A DNA stretch of 34,652 bases from Coriobacteriia bacterium (lineage in GTDB: Bacteria; Actinomycetota; Coriobacteriia; Anaerosomatales; JAAXUF01), in NCBI GenBank assembly GCA_013334745.1, contig JAAXWY010000027.1, forward strand, positions 1 to 34,652, given 5' to 3'. The position numbers were made by a program, and so were the translations under genes. The notes beneath the pieces were generated by a model. That model did not search any database, was not told the DNA's origin, and saw only the letters and a program-made list of their open reading frames with translations. This document shows, piece after piece, positions 22,867-30,490 of the stretch (the stretch's first letter is position 1; the number at the start of each line of letters is the position of its first letter).

Positions 22867-23678
22867 CCGACTTCTTCGCGCAGAACGGGCCGGCCTGGCT
22901 CGCAGCCGTCGCCCGCCGGATCTCCCGCCGTGCGTTCGACAGTCGCGAGGTCGACGCCGAGAAGCTCGACGCTCTCGATGCTGTGTGCAAAGGATTCCGC
23001 CCGCATCCCGACGCTCGGACCGTACTCGTGCGCGAACCCGCCGTCGACGTCTTCTCCGGGATTCTCGGCAGCTACGGCAAGGTGACCGGGACTCGGCACG
23101 TACTGCTGTTCATCGGTGCCGGTGTGGCGCCGGCGCGCGACAACCACGTGGGATACACGGGCGAAGCGGCGATCCTCGAGGCGACGGCACTCGGTCTCAA
23201 CACCTGCTGGATCGGCGGGTTCTTCAGCCCGGCTCGCACCGCCCGCGTCGTCGAGCTCGCTCCCGATGAACGAGTCCTCGCCGTGTCGCCGGTCGGCCAC
23301 GCGTTCGGCCAGCTCACGCTGACCGAACGCGGGATGCGGGGCCTCTCGGGCGCGCACGAGCGGATTGCTGTGGCGCGCATGGCGCCTGGCTCGGTGAAGG
23401 GCGGCTGGCCTCAGTGGGCGGTTGCAGCGGTCGAGACAGCGCGGCTTGCGCCCAGTGCCATGAACCGTCAGCCGTGGCGGTTCCGTTTCGACGCCGGCGC
23501 GCTCGTGATCGCACGCGACAACCCCTCGGAGACACCGAAGGTCACCAAGCGGCTGGACTGCGGCATCGCGATGTTGCACGCGGAGCTGGGGGCGCGTGCC
23601 TCGGGCGCTGATGGAGCATGGCGCGAGCTGTCCACCGGCCTCGACCTCGCCCGCTACGTCACCACTCGCCGAAGCTGA
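22863..23678 (+). CDS. TM1586-type nitroreductase-family protein (double nitroreductase fold)
   Basis: Predicted FMN-binding protein of 271 residues in the TM1586/putative TM nitroreductase family, in which two nitroreductase-like halves form one chain. The first half has RRISRRAFDSREVDAEKLDAL, then GYTGEAAILEATALGLNTCWIGGFF. The second half has ETARLAPSAMNRQPWRFRF, the flavin-binding SxxNxQPW signature, and DCGIAMLHAELGA. The GTG start at 22863 overlaps the stop of the Cys-rich gene by four bases. The substrate is unknown, and the family includes reductases of nitro compounds, quinones and flavins. Confidence 0.83.
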   Translation: MTDFFAQNGPAWLAAVARRISRRAFDSREVDAEKLDALDAVCKGFRPHPDARTVLVREPAVDVFSGILGSYGKVTGTRHVLLFIGAGVAPARDNHVGYTGEAAILEATALGLNTCWIGGFFSPARTARVVELAPDERVLAVSPVGHAFGQLTLTERGMRGLSGAHERIAVARMAPGSVKGGWPQWAVAAVETARLAPSAMNRQPWRFRFDAGALVIARDNPSETPKVTKRLDCGIAMLHAELGARASGADGAWRELSTGLDLARYVTTRRS

Positions 23679-23790
23679 CCCACCACTCACGGAGGCGGCG
23701 CGCAGGAGGTTTGTCGATTCTCGGGTACATTCTGGCGGGGAGCGACGCGCCGGCACGCATTCTCCTACCGTTTGAACGGGAGACCGCACA

Positions 23791-24705
23791 ATGAGGATTA
23801 CGATTGCCGGAGGAAACGGCTTCATCGGCCGAGAACTCACAGCGCAGCTCGTCACCGCAGGCCACGAAGTGACGTGGCTCTCCCACAGGCCCGGCTACGT
23901 CAAGCCGCCAGCCGGCGTCAGCGAAGTCGCCTTCGACATGGCCGACGACTCCGGCGCGTGGACTGCGGCGATCGTCTCGGCCGAGGCCGTCGCCAACCTC
24001 TCGGGCTTCCCCATCGCGAGTCGCTGGAGCGCCCGCACAAAGCCGCTGCTGCGCACGAGCCGCATCGACACCACCAACGCCATCGTCGCCGCTATCCGAG
24101 AAGCGCGTTCGATCGGCGCGGGCCCCGACGTGCTGGTCGGAGCGAGCGCGGTGGGCATCTACGGTGACCGGGCCGACGAGTTCCTGGTCGAGACGTCGCT
24201 GACCGGCTCGGACTTCCTCGCCAAGCTGGCGGTCGACTGGGAAGCGGCAGCGTTCGCGGCCGAGGAGTTCGGCTGCCGGGTCGCCACGATTCGAACGGGC
24301 ATCGTGCTCGGCGATGAGGGTGTCCTCCCTCGGATGCTGGAGCCCATGCGGCTGTTCGTCGGCGGACCGATCGGGAGCGGCCAGCAGTGGGTGAGCTGGA
24401 TCCACATCGCGGACATCGCAGGCCTCTATCGTCACGCGCTCACCACCGAGGACGTGTACGGCGCCATCAATGGGGGCGCGCCCACACCGGTGCGCATGAC
24501 CGACCTCTCGGCAGCGCTCGGAGAGGTGGTGCATCGGCCATCCTGGATGCCCGTGCCTGATTTCGCGCTCAAGATCGTGCTCGGCGAGGTCGCACCGTAC
24601 ACGCTGATGAGTCAGCGGATGTGCGCGGACAAGGCGATCGACGTCGGCTACACCTTCCGCTTCCCGCATGTCGAGGCCGCCCTCACCAACCTGGTGGCGG
24701 TCTAG
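23791..24705 (+). CDS. TIGR01777-family NAD-dependent epimerase-like protein
   Basis: Short-chain dehydrogenase/epimerase-like protein of 304 residues (TIGR01777 type, related to YfcH/SDR39U1). The Rossmann motif is [18 protein letters not shown]. The family phrase [12 protein letters not shown], the active-site region [11 protein letters not shown] (Tyr in YGDR, TIGR01777 style) and [16 protein letters not shown] are present, with an extra C-terminal helix pair ending in [13 protein letters not shown] 23791 has GGGAGA seven bases upstream. The 112-bp gap before it contains no convincing terminator. Its substrate is unknown; a cell-division link has been suggested for some homologues. Confidence 0.88.
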   Translation: MRITIAGGNGFIGRELTAQLVTAGHEVTWLSHRPGYVKPPAGVSEVAFDMADDSGAWTAAIVSAEAVANLSGFPIASRWSARTKPLLRTSRIDTTNAIVAAIREARSIGAGPDVLVGASAVGIYGDRADEFLVETSLTGSDFLAKLAVDWEAAAFAAEEFGCRVATIRTGIVLGDEGVLPRMLEPMRLFVGGPIGSGQQWVSWIHIADIAGLYRHALTTEDVYGAINGGAPTPVRMTDLSAALGEVVHRPSWMPVPDFALKIVLGEVAPYTLMSQRMCADKAIDVGYTFRFPHVEAALTNLVAV

Positions 24706-24713
24706 CGGTGACG

Positions 24714-25481
24714 ATGAACCCCGTACTCAAGCGGACGCTCGCATGGCTCGGCGGCATCGTGCTTGTCGTCCTCGTCGGAGGCGTGGCCGCGGGGGTGTGG
24801 TGGGGCACGCACCCGCTCGGGCCCTCGACTGCCGCGCTTGCGGCGCTGGAGAGCGACTCCGGCGTGCGGGTCGCGAAGACCGGCAGCGGCTGGGAGTTCG
24901 CCCCGGCCAGCGGTGCCGAGCCGACCTCCGCACTCATCTACTACCCGGGCGGCCACGTCGATGCGCGCAGCTACGCGCGCTACGCCCGTGACCTCGCGGC
25001 GAAAGGCCATCTCGTCGTGGTGCCGATCATGCCGCTCTCGCTGGCGGTCTTGAACGCGAGCGCCGCCGATACGGTGATTGCGACGCATCCATCGATCTCG
25101 AGCTGGGTCATCGGCGGACACTCGTTGGGTGGAGCGATGGCGGCGCAGTACGTCGCGCAGAACCGCGGCCTCCTCTCCGGCCTCGTATTGCAGGGGGCGT
25201 ATGCGGCACCCGGTACGGACCTGAGCGCCGAGACGCTGATGGTTCTGACGCAGGTCGGGACGCTCGATACCGTCGTCAGTCAGGAGAATCTCTCGGCGGG
25301 TCGTGCGCTGTTGCCGCCGAGCGCGCGCTACGAGGATCTACAGGGCGGCAACCACGCGCAGTTCGGCGACTATGGGCCTCAGCCGGGCGACACCGCGAAC
25401 CCGACGATGAGCGCAGACGAGCAGCGCCGACTCGCCGTCGAAGGCACCGCCCAGGTGCTTGAGGCGGCCGCATCGCGGTGA
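24714..25481 (+). CDS. Membrane-anchored alpha/beta hydrolase
   Basis: Predicted 255-residue alpha/beta-fold hydrolase of the PF12695 type. One N-terminal membrane segment (residues about 9-30) is not followed by a lipobox, so it should be anchored facing the outside. The nucleophile elbow is GGHSLGGAMAAQY, with Ser in GHSLG. A C-terminal GGNHAQFGDYG holds the likely catalytic His. The start could be ATG 24714 or the GTG at 24708; neither has a clear SD. It begins 8 bp after the epimerase-like gene, so the two are probably one transcript. The substrate is unknown. Confidence 0.82.
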   Translation: MNPVLKRTLAWLGGIVLVVLVGGVAAGVWWGTHPLGPSTAALAALESDSGVRVAKTGSGWEFAPASGAEPTSALIYYPGGHVDARSYARYARDLAAKGHLVVVPIMPLSLAVLNASAADTVIATHPSISSWVIGGHSLGGAMAAQYVAQNRGLLSGLVLQGAYAAPGTDLSAETLMVLTQVGTLDTVVSQENLSAGRALLPPSARYEDLQGGNHAQFGDYGPQPGDTANPTMSADEQRRLAVEGTAQVLEAAASR

Positions 25482-25533
25482 CGCGGCGCACGCGGCTTTC
25501 CCGCATGGATTCGCGCTCCCGCTCGCTGTAACG

Positions 25534-25539
25534 CATACT
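25534..25539 (+). promoter_or_regulatory. Candidate -10 box of helicase gene, leaderless spacing
   Basis: CATACT ends exactly six bases upstream of ATG 25546 and no SD precedes that ATG, which fits leaderless transcription. No good -35 is visible. Confidence 0.35.
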
Positions 25540-25545
25540 GCAGCC

Positions 25546-26769
25546 ATGACATTCGAAAGCCTTGGTCTGAATCCAGACATACTGGCAGCGGTATCCGAGA
25601 TGGGTTACACGGAACCAACGCCCATCCAACTGCAGTCAATTCCGCTCATCCTCGAAGGACGCGACGTTGTCGGCGCAGCCCAAACGGGCACCGGCAAGAC
25701 CGCCGCGTTCACCCTGCCGCTCATGCAGCGCGTGGGCATGGGCAGCGGGTCGCCTCGCGCACTCGTCGTCTCCCCCACCCGTGAGCTCGCGCAGCAGATC
25801 GAGAAGGTCGCCTCGGTGGTCGGCGAACACACCGGACAGCGCACCTGCATCGTGGTCGGCGGCGTGAAGTACGAGCCGCAGGTCAAGCGCCTCAAGTCCG
25901 GCGTCGAGATCCTCGTCGCAACGCCCGGTCGTCTCATCGACCTGCAGCAGCGCGGCGACCTTGACCTGTCCAAGGTCGAGATTCTCGTGCTCGACGAGGC
26001 GGACCGCATGCTCGACATGGGCTTCTGGCCCAGCGTGCGCCGCATCCTCGCGCACCTGCCCGCCAAGCGTCAGAACCTGCTGTTCTCGGCGACGCTGTCC
26101 GAAGACATCACCAACATCGTGGGCCGCATGCTCCACGAGCCGGCCTACGTCGAGATCGCGATCAAGGGCACGACCGCCGAGGGCATCGAGCAGGCCATGA
26201 TGCCGGTCGAGCAGTCGCAGAAGCCCGAGCTCCTCGCCGGCGTGCTCCAGCGCCGTGGCGCCGACCGCGTGCTCGTCTTCACGCGCACCAAGCAGCGCGC
26301 CGACATGCTCGAGACCATCCTCACGCGCATGGATATCAAGGTGGGCGTCATGCACGCCGACCGCACGCAGGGTGCTCGGCAGGCCGCACTCGAGGACTTC
26401 CGCGCCGGCAAGATGGACGTGCTCATCGCCACCGACATCGTCGCGCGTGGCATCGACATCTCCGACATCAGCCACGTCATCAACTACGACGTCCCGGAGA
26501 ACCCCGAGGACTACGTGCACCGCATCGGCCGTACGGGCCGCGCGGGCGCAAGCGGCTACGCGCTCACGTTCGTGGGCCCCGATGAGATCGTGCAGCTTCG
26601 CGAGATCGAGTACATGCTCGGCAAGCTGCTGGAGGTCGAGGATCTCGAGGGCTTCGACTACCGACCGGGTCGCATCATCCCGTTCGAGGGCCGGCCGGTC
26701 ACCAAGAAGAAGCGCAGCGTCTTCGGCGGCAAGGTCAGCGGCTCTCGCCGAGGCAACCGCCGGCTCTAG
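25546..26769 (+). CDS. DEAD-box ATP-dependent RNA helicase (RhlE-like)
   Basis: RNA helicase of 407 residues. Motifs in order: Q motif (GYTEPTPIQLQSIP), I (AQTGTGKT), Ia (PTRELAQQ), TPGRL, II (LDEADRML), III (FSATLS), IV (VLVFTRTKQ), V (ARGIDI) and VI (HRIGRTGR). A short basic tail (KKKRSVFGGKVSGSRRGNRRL) likely aids RNA binding. The length and tail resemble RhlE or cold-shock helicases acting in RNA decay or ribosome assembly. ATG 25546 matches the usual MTFESLGL opening. The ATG has no SD but a -10-like box six bases upstream. Confidence 0.95.
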   Translation: MTFESLGLNPDILAAVSEMGYTEPTPIQLQSIPLILEGRDVVGAAQTGTGKTAAFTLPLMQRVGMGSGSPRALVVSPTRELAQQIEKVASVVGEHTGQRTCIVVGGVKYEPQVKRLKSGVEILVATPGRLIDLQQRGDLDLSKVEILVLDEADRMLDMGFWPSVRRILAHLPAKRQNLLFSATLSEDITNIVGRMLHEPAYVEIAIKGTTAEGIEQAMMPVEQSQKPELLAGVLQRRGADRVLVFTRTKQRADMLETILTRMDIKVGVMHADRTQGARQAALEDFRAGKMDVLIATDIVARGIDISDISHVINYDVPENPEDYVHRIGRTGRAGASGYALTFVGPDEIVQLREIEYMLGKLLEVEDLEGFDYRPGRIIPFEGRPVTKKKRSVFGGKVSGSRRGNRRL

Positions 26770-26804
26770 GCCCGCAGCCCACCCAAGCCCCATCGGTCGC
26801 CGCA

Positions 26805-27293
26805 CTACTGCGACTGCAGTACGTCGACTCCCACCCCGAGGATTACCTTCACGCGCGATGTCGCATCCGGCTCGGGCGTGATCGTGATGCGCGTCTGCGC
26901 TGCATTCTTCACCATCGTGAGCGTGATCGCGCCCTCGGACGGCACAGCCTCCGAGACGACCTCCCAGTCGCGAGCAGACAGCGCCTCGGCGTACCACGTC
27001 GCGACGCTCGCGGGCGGCTCGGGCAACAGCAGCTCGTAGTCCCACGCAAGGTCCCCCTGAGCGCGACCGGCGACCACCTCGCCCATCGGCACCGGCACCT
27101 CTGCCTGGAAGTTCTCGGCGATGAGGGTCTGCTTCTGCTCGATCGTCATCGGCTTGAGCTGCGATGCCGCCACGGCGGGCTTCTCGGCGGCGGGATCGAC
27201 CTGCGAGGTTATGCCGATGCATCCGGTGAGCGCGCCTACGGCGATGACGGCGCAGAGTACAGCGACTGCACGTCGAATGTGGCGATGCGACAC
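26805..27293 (-). CDS. Small predicted lipoprotein of unknown function
   Basis: A 162-residue secreted lipoprotein. The GTG at 27293 has AGGGA seven bases upstream and gives VSHRHIRRAVAVLCAVIAVGALTGC. That is a basic n-region, a hydrophobic core and the lipobox LTGC with the modified cysteine at residue 25. The mature part of about 138 residues shows PVPMGEVVAGRAQGDLAWDYELLLPEPPASVATWYAEALSARDW followed by beta-rich VKNAAQTRITITPEP, suggesting a small alpha/beta fold. I do not recognise the family. An upstream frame to 27383 is open, but the lipobox signal fits the GTG start. It is convergent with the helicase gene and divergent from the arsS-like gene. Confidence 0.7.
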   Translation of the reverse strand: MSHRHIRRAVAVLCAVIAVGALTGCIGITSQVDPAAEKPAVAASQLKPMTIEQKQTLIAENFQAEVPVPMGEVVAGRAQGDLAWDYELLLPEPPASVATWYAEALSARDWEVVSEAVPSEGAITLTMVKNAAQTRITITPEPDATSRVKVILGVGVDVLQSQ

Positions 27294-27319
27294 TGGCAAG
27301 TCCCTTCGTCGGAGAACCA

Positions 27320-27325
27320 AGTATC
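27320..27325 (-). promoter_or_regulatory. Candidate -10 box of lipoprotein gene
   Basis: GATACT on the minus strand, 26 bases upstream of the GTG at 27293, in the 81-bp divergent region shared with the arsS-like operon. The -35 is not evident. Confidence 0.3.
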
Positions 27326-27362
27326 CCATGATGCGGGGACTCCGCGTGAAGGAGCGCGAATG

Positions 27363-27368
27363 TAGACT
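27363..27368 (+). promoter_or_regulatory. Candidate -10 box of arsS-like operon, leaderless spacing
   Basis: TAGACT ends six bases before ATG 27375. The intervening GAGGGT is too close to serve as a normal SD. This fits a leaderless transcript starting at the ATG. Confidence 0.4.
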
Positions 27369-27374
27369 GAGGGT

Positions 27375-28388
27375 ATGCCTCACACGAACAACGCCGAGCA
27401 GGCCCCGCGCGCGCGCTTCCGCGATCGGCTCGAGCTTGCCGACCCGCGAGCTCTGCGAGCCACATCGCTACGCACCCTCATGCTGAACGTCACACTTCGC
27501 TGCGACCTGGCGTGCGCGCACTGCCATCAATCGTGTTCGCCGGCCCGCACCGAGGAGATGTCCCGCGAGACCATGCTGGCCGCGCTCGAGCTCGCCGGCT
27601 TCATCAAGCCCGAGCTGATCGACGTGACCGGCGGCGAGCCTGCGCTCTGGAACCACATCCGTGAACTGGTTGCGCTGGTCCGCGAGTCGGCGACCCCCCT
27701 GCGAGTACGCACGAATCTCGTTGCCCTGCGGCGACCCGAGGCCTCTGACCTGCCGGCGCTGTTCGCCCGAGAAGGGGTCGCACTACTCGCTTCGCTGCCC
27801 GAGACGTCGAGCGAGGGCGTCGCCGCGCAGCGTGGGCGCACCGCCTTCGACCAGTCCATCGACGTCCTTCGCGAGCTCACCTCGCTGGGATACGGTGCCG
27901 ATGGCGGCCCGGTCCTCGACGTGGCCTACAACCCCCCGCTTGGCGAACTGTCGCTTCCCGAGGCCGAGGTCACCGGCCGATTCCGAGCCGGTATCGAGGA
28001 ATACGGCGTCCGCTTCAACGCGCTGCATGCAATCACGAACGTACCCGTGGGCAGGTACCGCGACCGTCTGCGGGCCGGGGACGAATTGGATGCCTACGTT
28101 GCACTGTTGGCCGCTGCGTTCAATCCGGACGTCGCCGGGTCCATCGCATGCCGAGAGGGGCTGACGATCGGCTGGAATGGAGAACTTGCGGACTGCGACT
28201 TCAACCTTGGTGCAGGCCTCGGGCTGCTGCGGGGTCCGCGCACGCTGGATGAGGCCCTCGCCGCTGCACGGGCGGACGGTGCCGACGCACGCCTCGGCGA
28301 CTTGGCGACGCGATACGTCGCCTTCGGGCCGCACTGCTTCGCCTGCACCGCCGGTCCGGGCTCGAGTTGAAGCGGGCAGCTGCTGTGA
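27375..28388 (+). CDS. arsS: ArsS-type radical SAM enzyme, predicted selenoprotein (in-frame TGA as Sec)
   Basis: Radical SAM enzyme of the arsenosugar-biosynthesis ArsS type. ArsS proteins are reported to join a methylated arsenical to the 5'-deoxyadenosyl group. The SAM/[4Fe-4S] motif is C43-x3-C47-x2-C50 (RCDLACAHCHQSC), followed by TGGEPALW. The C-terminal half has the family hallmarks CREGLTIGWNGELADCDFN and HCFACTAGPGSS. Conventional translation stops at TGA 28368-28370 (331 residues), exactly before the Cys of the family's GSSCGG-type tail. Reading TGA as selenocysteine adds Sec-Ser-Gly-Gln-Leu-Leu, and the frame ends at TGA 28386-28388, overlapping the next gene's GTG (GTGA). A SECIS-like hairpin follows. 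ATG 27375 lies six bases after a -10-like TAGACT. Family assignment is from motif recognition; Sec is inference. Confidence 0.82.
28368..28370 (+). other. Predicted selenocysteine codon (TGA) in arsS
   Basis: In-frame TGA, codon 332 of the arsS-like gene, at the position of the conserved C-terminal Cys in ArsS homologues (GSS-C-G-G). The five codons after it (AGC GGG CAG CTG CTG) and the next TGA give a tail of the usual family length. If it is a true stop, the protein lacks this residue. Confidence 0.72.
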
Positions 28389-28402
28389 CCCGGTCGGGCC
28401 GC
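28385..28402 (+). promoter_or_regulatory. Candidate bacterial SECIS hairpin
   Basis: The RNA GUGACCC-GGUC-GGGCCGC folds into a stem of seven positions with one A-C mismatch and an apical GGUC loop. The loop starts 21 bases after the TGA, within the range typical of bacterial SECIS elements. GGUC is also the apical loop of the E. coli fdhF SECIS. It overlaps the start of the glycosyltransferase gene. Confidence 0.55.
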
Positions 28403-29755
28403 CGAAACCGCATCTGTCTGCTCGTCCGGTTCCCGCGCCTCGGCGGCGTCAAGACGCGGCTCACGCCTCCCCTCTCGGACGAAGAAGCGCTCGCTCTTCA
28501 CACGCGGATGGCCCGCCACACCCTTCGCAGGGCGCGCGCCGTTGCCGCCACGGCAGAGGCGCGCGTCGAGGTGCGTACCGACGCGGCGTACGCCCGATCC
28601 GCCCACGAGTGGCTCGGGGGCGGATTCACCGCCCGCTACCAAGGTGAGGGCGATCTGGGTGACCGCATCCGCTTGGCGTTCGGGCAGGCCTTCGGCGCGC
28701 GCGTGAAACGCGTGGTCGTGATCGGGAGCGACTGTCCCCGGCTTGCCAGCACCCACCTACGCGATGCGCTCGCGCGGTTGGATCATGCAGACATCGTTCT
28801 CGGGCCCGCCGAGGACGGCGGGTACTACCTCGTCGCGCTCAGAGCGGAGTCGGCCAAGCGCTCGGTCCCGATCCTGTTCAGTGGCATCCCCTGGAGCACG
28901 TCGGATGTGCTCGCTGCGACCCTCGCAATCGCCGAGAAGAACGACCTCACCTACGCGCTGCTCGAGACCCTGCCCGATGTCGACCTGGCTGCCGACCTCG
29001 CCGACGCCGCTGCCGCCCTTGACGCCGCCAGCCTACCTGCCGATCCTGCGGTGTCGGTCATCATCCCCGCACTCGACGATGCGGACTGCATCGCTGAAGC
29101 GATTCAAAGCGCGCTGACTGCCGGCGCGCTCGAGGTGATCGTGGTGGATGGCGGCTCCCGGGATGCCACGCGAGAGGTGGCGTTCTCCGCGGGCGCCCGG
29201 GTGCTCGAGTCCACACCGGGGCGGGCGGTTCAGATGGACCGCGGCGCACGAGAAGCCTGCGGGAGCGTACTGCTCTTCTTGCATGCGGACACCGTCTTGC
29301 CCGAGCACGCCGCTGCCCTGGCGTGCGAAACGCTCTCCTGCGATGGCACGGTTGCCGGAGGATTCACCTTCTCCGTCCCACCGTCGGCGCGCCACAGCCG
29401 TCTGATCTCGGCGATCGGGCGAGTGCGCCACTCGTTCGGCGGCGCTCCGTGGGGCGACCAAGGCGTATTCCTCGCAGCCCAGACGTGGCGAGATCTGGGC
29501 GGGTTTGGGGAGCTCCCAGTCATGGAGGATCTCGAGATGGGACGGCGTCTGCAGCGGCTCGGCACGGTGGTCATTCGACCCGAGCCGGTCGTGACCTCGG
29601 CCCGCGCGTGGGAGGAGCATGGACTGTCTTGGCCCACAGCGGTAAACGCGTTCTGTATCGCCGCGTACCGAGTGGGAGTGGATCCCGAGCGCGTCGCCCG
29701 GTGGAGGCGTCGCATCGCGCCAAGCCAACGCCTTCGACCAAAGGAATCGTCGTGA
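28385..29755 (+). CDS. Fused double glycosyltransferase (TIGR04282 + TIGR04283, arsenosugar-type)
   Basis: A 456-residue fusion of two enzymes usually encoded separately beside arsS. Residues about 8-200 are a TIGR04282/DUF2064 GT-A domain (LLVRFPRLGGVKTRLTPPLS, VVVIGSDCPRL, LGPAEDGGYYLVAL). Residues about 220-445 are a TIGR04283-type GT2 domain (VSVIIPALDDADCI, VIVVDGGSRDAT, LLFLHADTVLP with the metal-binding His-Ala-Asp, GGFGELPVMEDLEMGRRL). No membrane segment is seen. I place the start at GTG 28385, which overlaps the Sec-extended arsS stop (GTGA). A TTG at 28367 is the alternative if arsS ends at its first TGA. It likely glycosylates the product of ArsS. It overlaps the next gene by GTGA as well. 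Confidence 0.87.
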   Translation: MTRSGRRNRICLLVRFPRLGGVKTRLTPPLSDEEALALHTRMARHTLRRARAVAATAEARVEVRTDAAYARSAHEWLGGGFTARYQGEGDLGDRIRLAFGQAFGARVKRVVVIGSDCPRLASTHLRDALARLDHADIVLGPAEDGGYYLVALRAESAKRSVPILFSGIPWSTSDVLAATLAIAEKNDLTYALLETLPDVDLAADLADAAAALDAASLPADPAVSVIIPALDDADCIAEAIQSALTAGALEVIVVDGGSRDATREVAFSAGARVLESTPGRAVQMDRGAREACGSVLLFLHADTVLPEHAAALACETLSCDGTVAGGFTFSVPPSARHSRLISAIGRVRHSFGGAPWGDQGVFLAAQTWRDLGGFGELPVMEDLEMGRRLQRLGTVVIRPEPVVTSARAWEEHGLSWPTAVNAFCIAAYRVGVDPERVARWRRRIAPSQRLRPKESS

Positions 29756-30486
29756 CAACCACTCCGTCCCCCATCGACATCGCCGAGCGCATCCTCGCGG
29801 AACTGCGCGCGCAAGCGAATCCCGAGAACCTCGAGGGGATGGCGCGCTATGGCATCGCGACCGAGAACGCGCTTGGCGTGTCGGTGCCGTTCATGCGCGC
29901 ACTCGCTCGCGAGACACGCGCGGGCCTGAAGCGCGATCGCGCGGCGTGGCACGAGCTCGCGGCGCACCTCTGGAGCAGCGGCGTGCACGAAGCTCGCATC
30001 ATGGCCACCTTCATCGACCACCCATCTCAGGTCGACGAGGCGCAGATGGAGTCGTGGATCCTCGACGTCGATTCGTGGGATCTGTGCGACCAACTCACGA
30101 ACAACCTGTTCCGAGACTCCGAGTTCGCCTGGCAGAAGGCCGTCAGGTGGACGGAGCGCGACGAGGAGTTCACCAAGCGCTCGGCGTTCGTGCTCGGGGC
30201 GACGCTCGCGGTCCACGACAAACTCGCCGACGATGCGGCGTTCGTCGGGCTGCTGGAACTCGCCGAGCGCGAAGCCGGCGACGAGCGCAACCTCGTCAAG
30301 AAGGCGATCAACTGGCAGATCCGGCAGATCGGCAAGCGCTCGGCCGCACTCAACGGTGTGGCAATCGCCTTGTGCGATCGGATTCTCGAGCTCCAACCGG
30401 ATTCGAAGGCCGCGCGATGGATTGCACGCGATGCGCTGCGTGAACTGAGGAGCGATGCGATCCGCGCGCGGCTCGGGCTGAGCTGA
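29752..30486 (+). CDS. AlkD-type DNA alkylation repair protein
   Basis: DNA glycosylase-like protein of 244 residues in the AlkD/PF08713 family, built of HEAT-like helical repeats that remove bulky or cationic N3/N7-alkylated purines. Recognisable blocks are ENLEGMARYGI, the conserved DSWDLCDQLTNNLF active-face segment and NLVKKAINWQIRQIGKRS. The GTG at 29752 overlaps the glycosyltransferase stop (GTGA), with AAGGA six bases upstream, so it is the third gene of the arsS operon. The frame is open far upstream, but only the part from this GTG is conserved in character. Its linkage to arsS may be functional (toxic alkyl or arsenical chemistry) or accidental. Confidence 0.88.
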   Translation: MTTTPSPIDIAERILAELRAQANPENLEGMARYGIATENALGVSVPFMRALARETRAGLKRDRAAWHELAAHLWSSGVHEARIMATFIDHPSQVDEAQMESWILDVDSWDLCDQLTNNLFRDSEFAWQKAVRWTERDEEFTKRSAFVLGATLAVHDKLADDAAFVGLLELAEREAGDERNLVKKAINWQIRQIGKRSAALNGVAIALCDRILELQPDSKAARWIARDALRELRSDAIRARLGLS

Positions 30487-30490
30487 CGCC

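Noticed and set aside
25636-27465. 609-codon open frame on the minus strand
   Set aside because: It is antisense to the DEAD-box helicase and crosses the lipoprotein gene; no family features.
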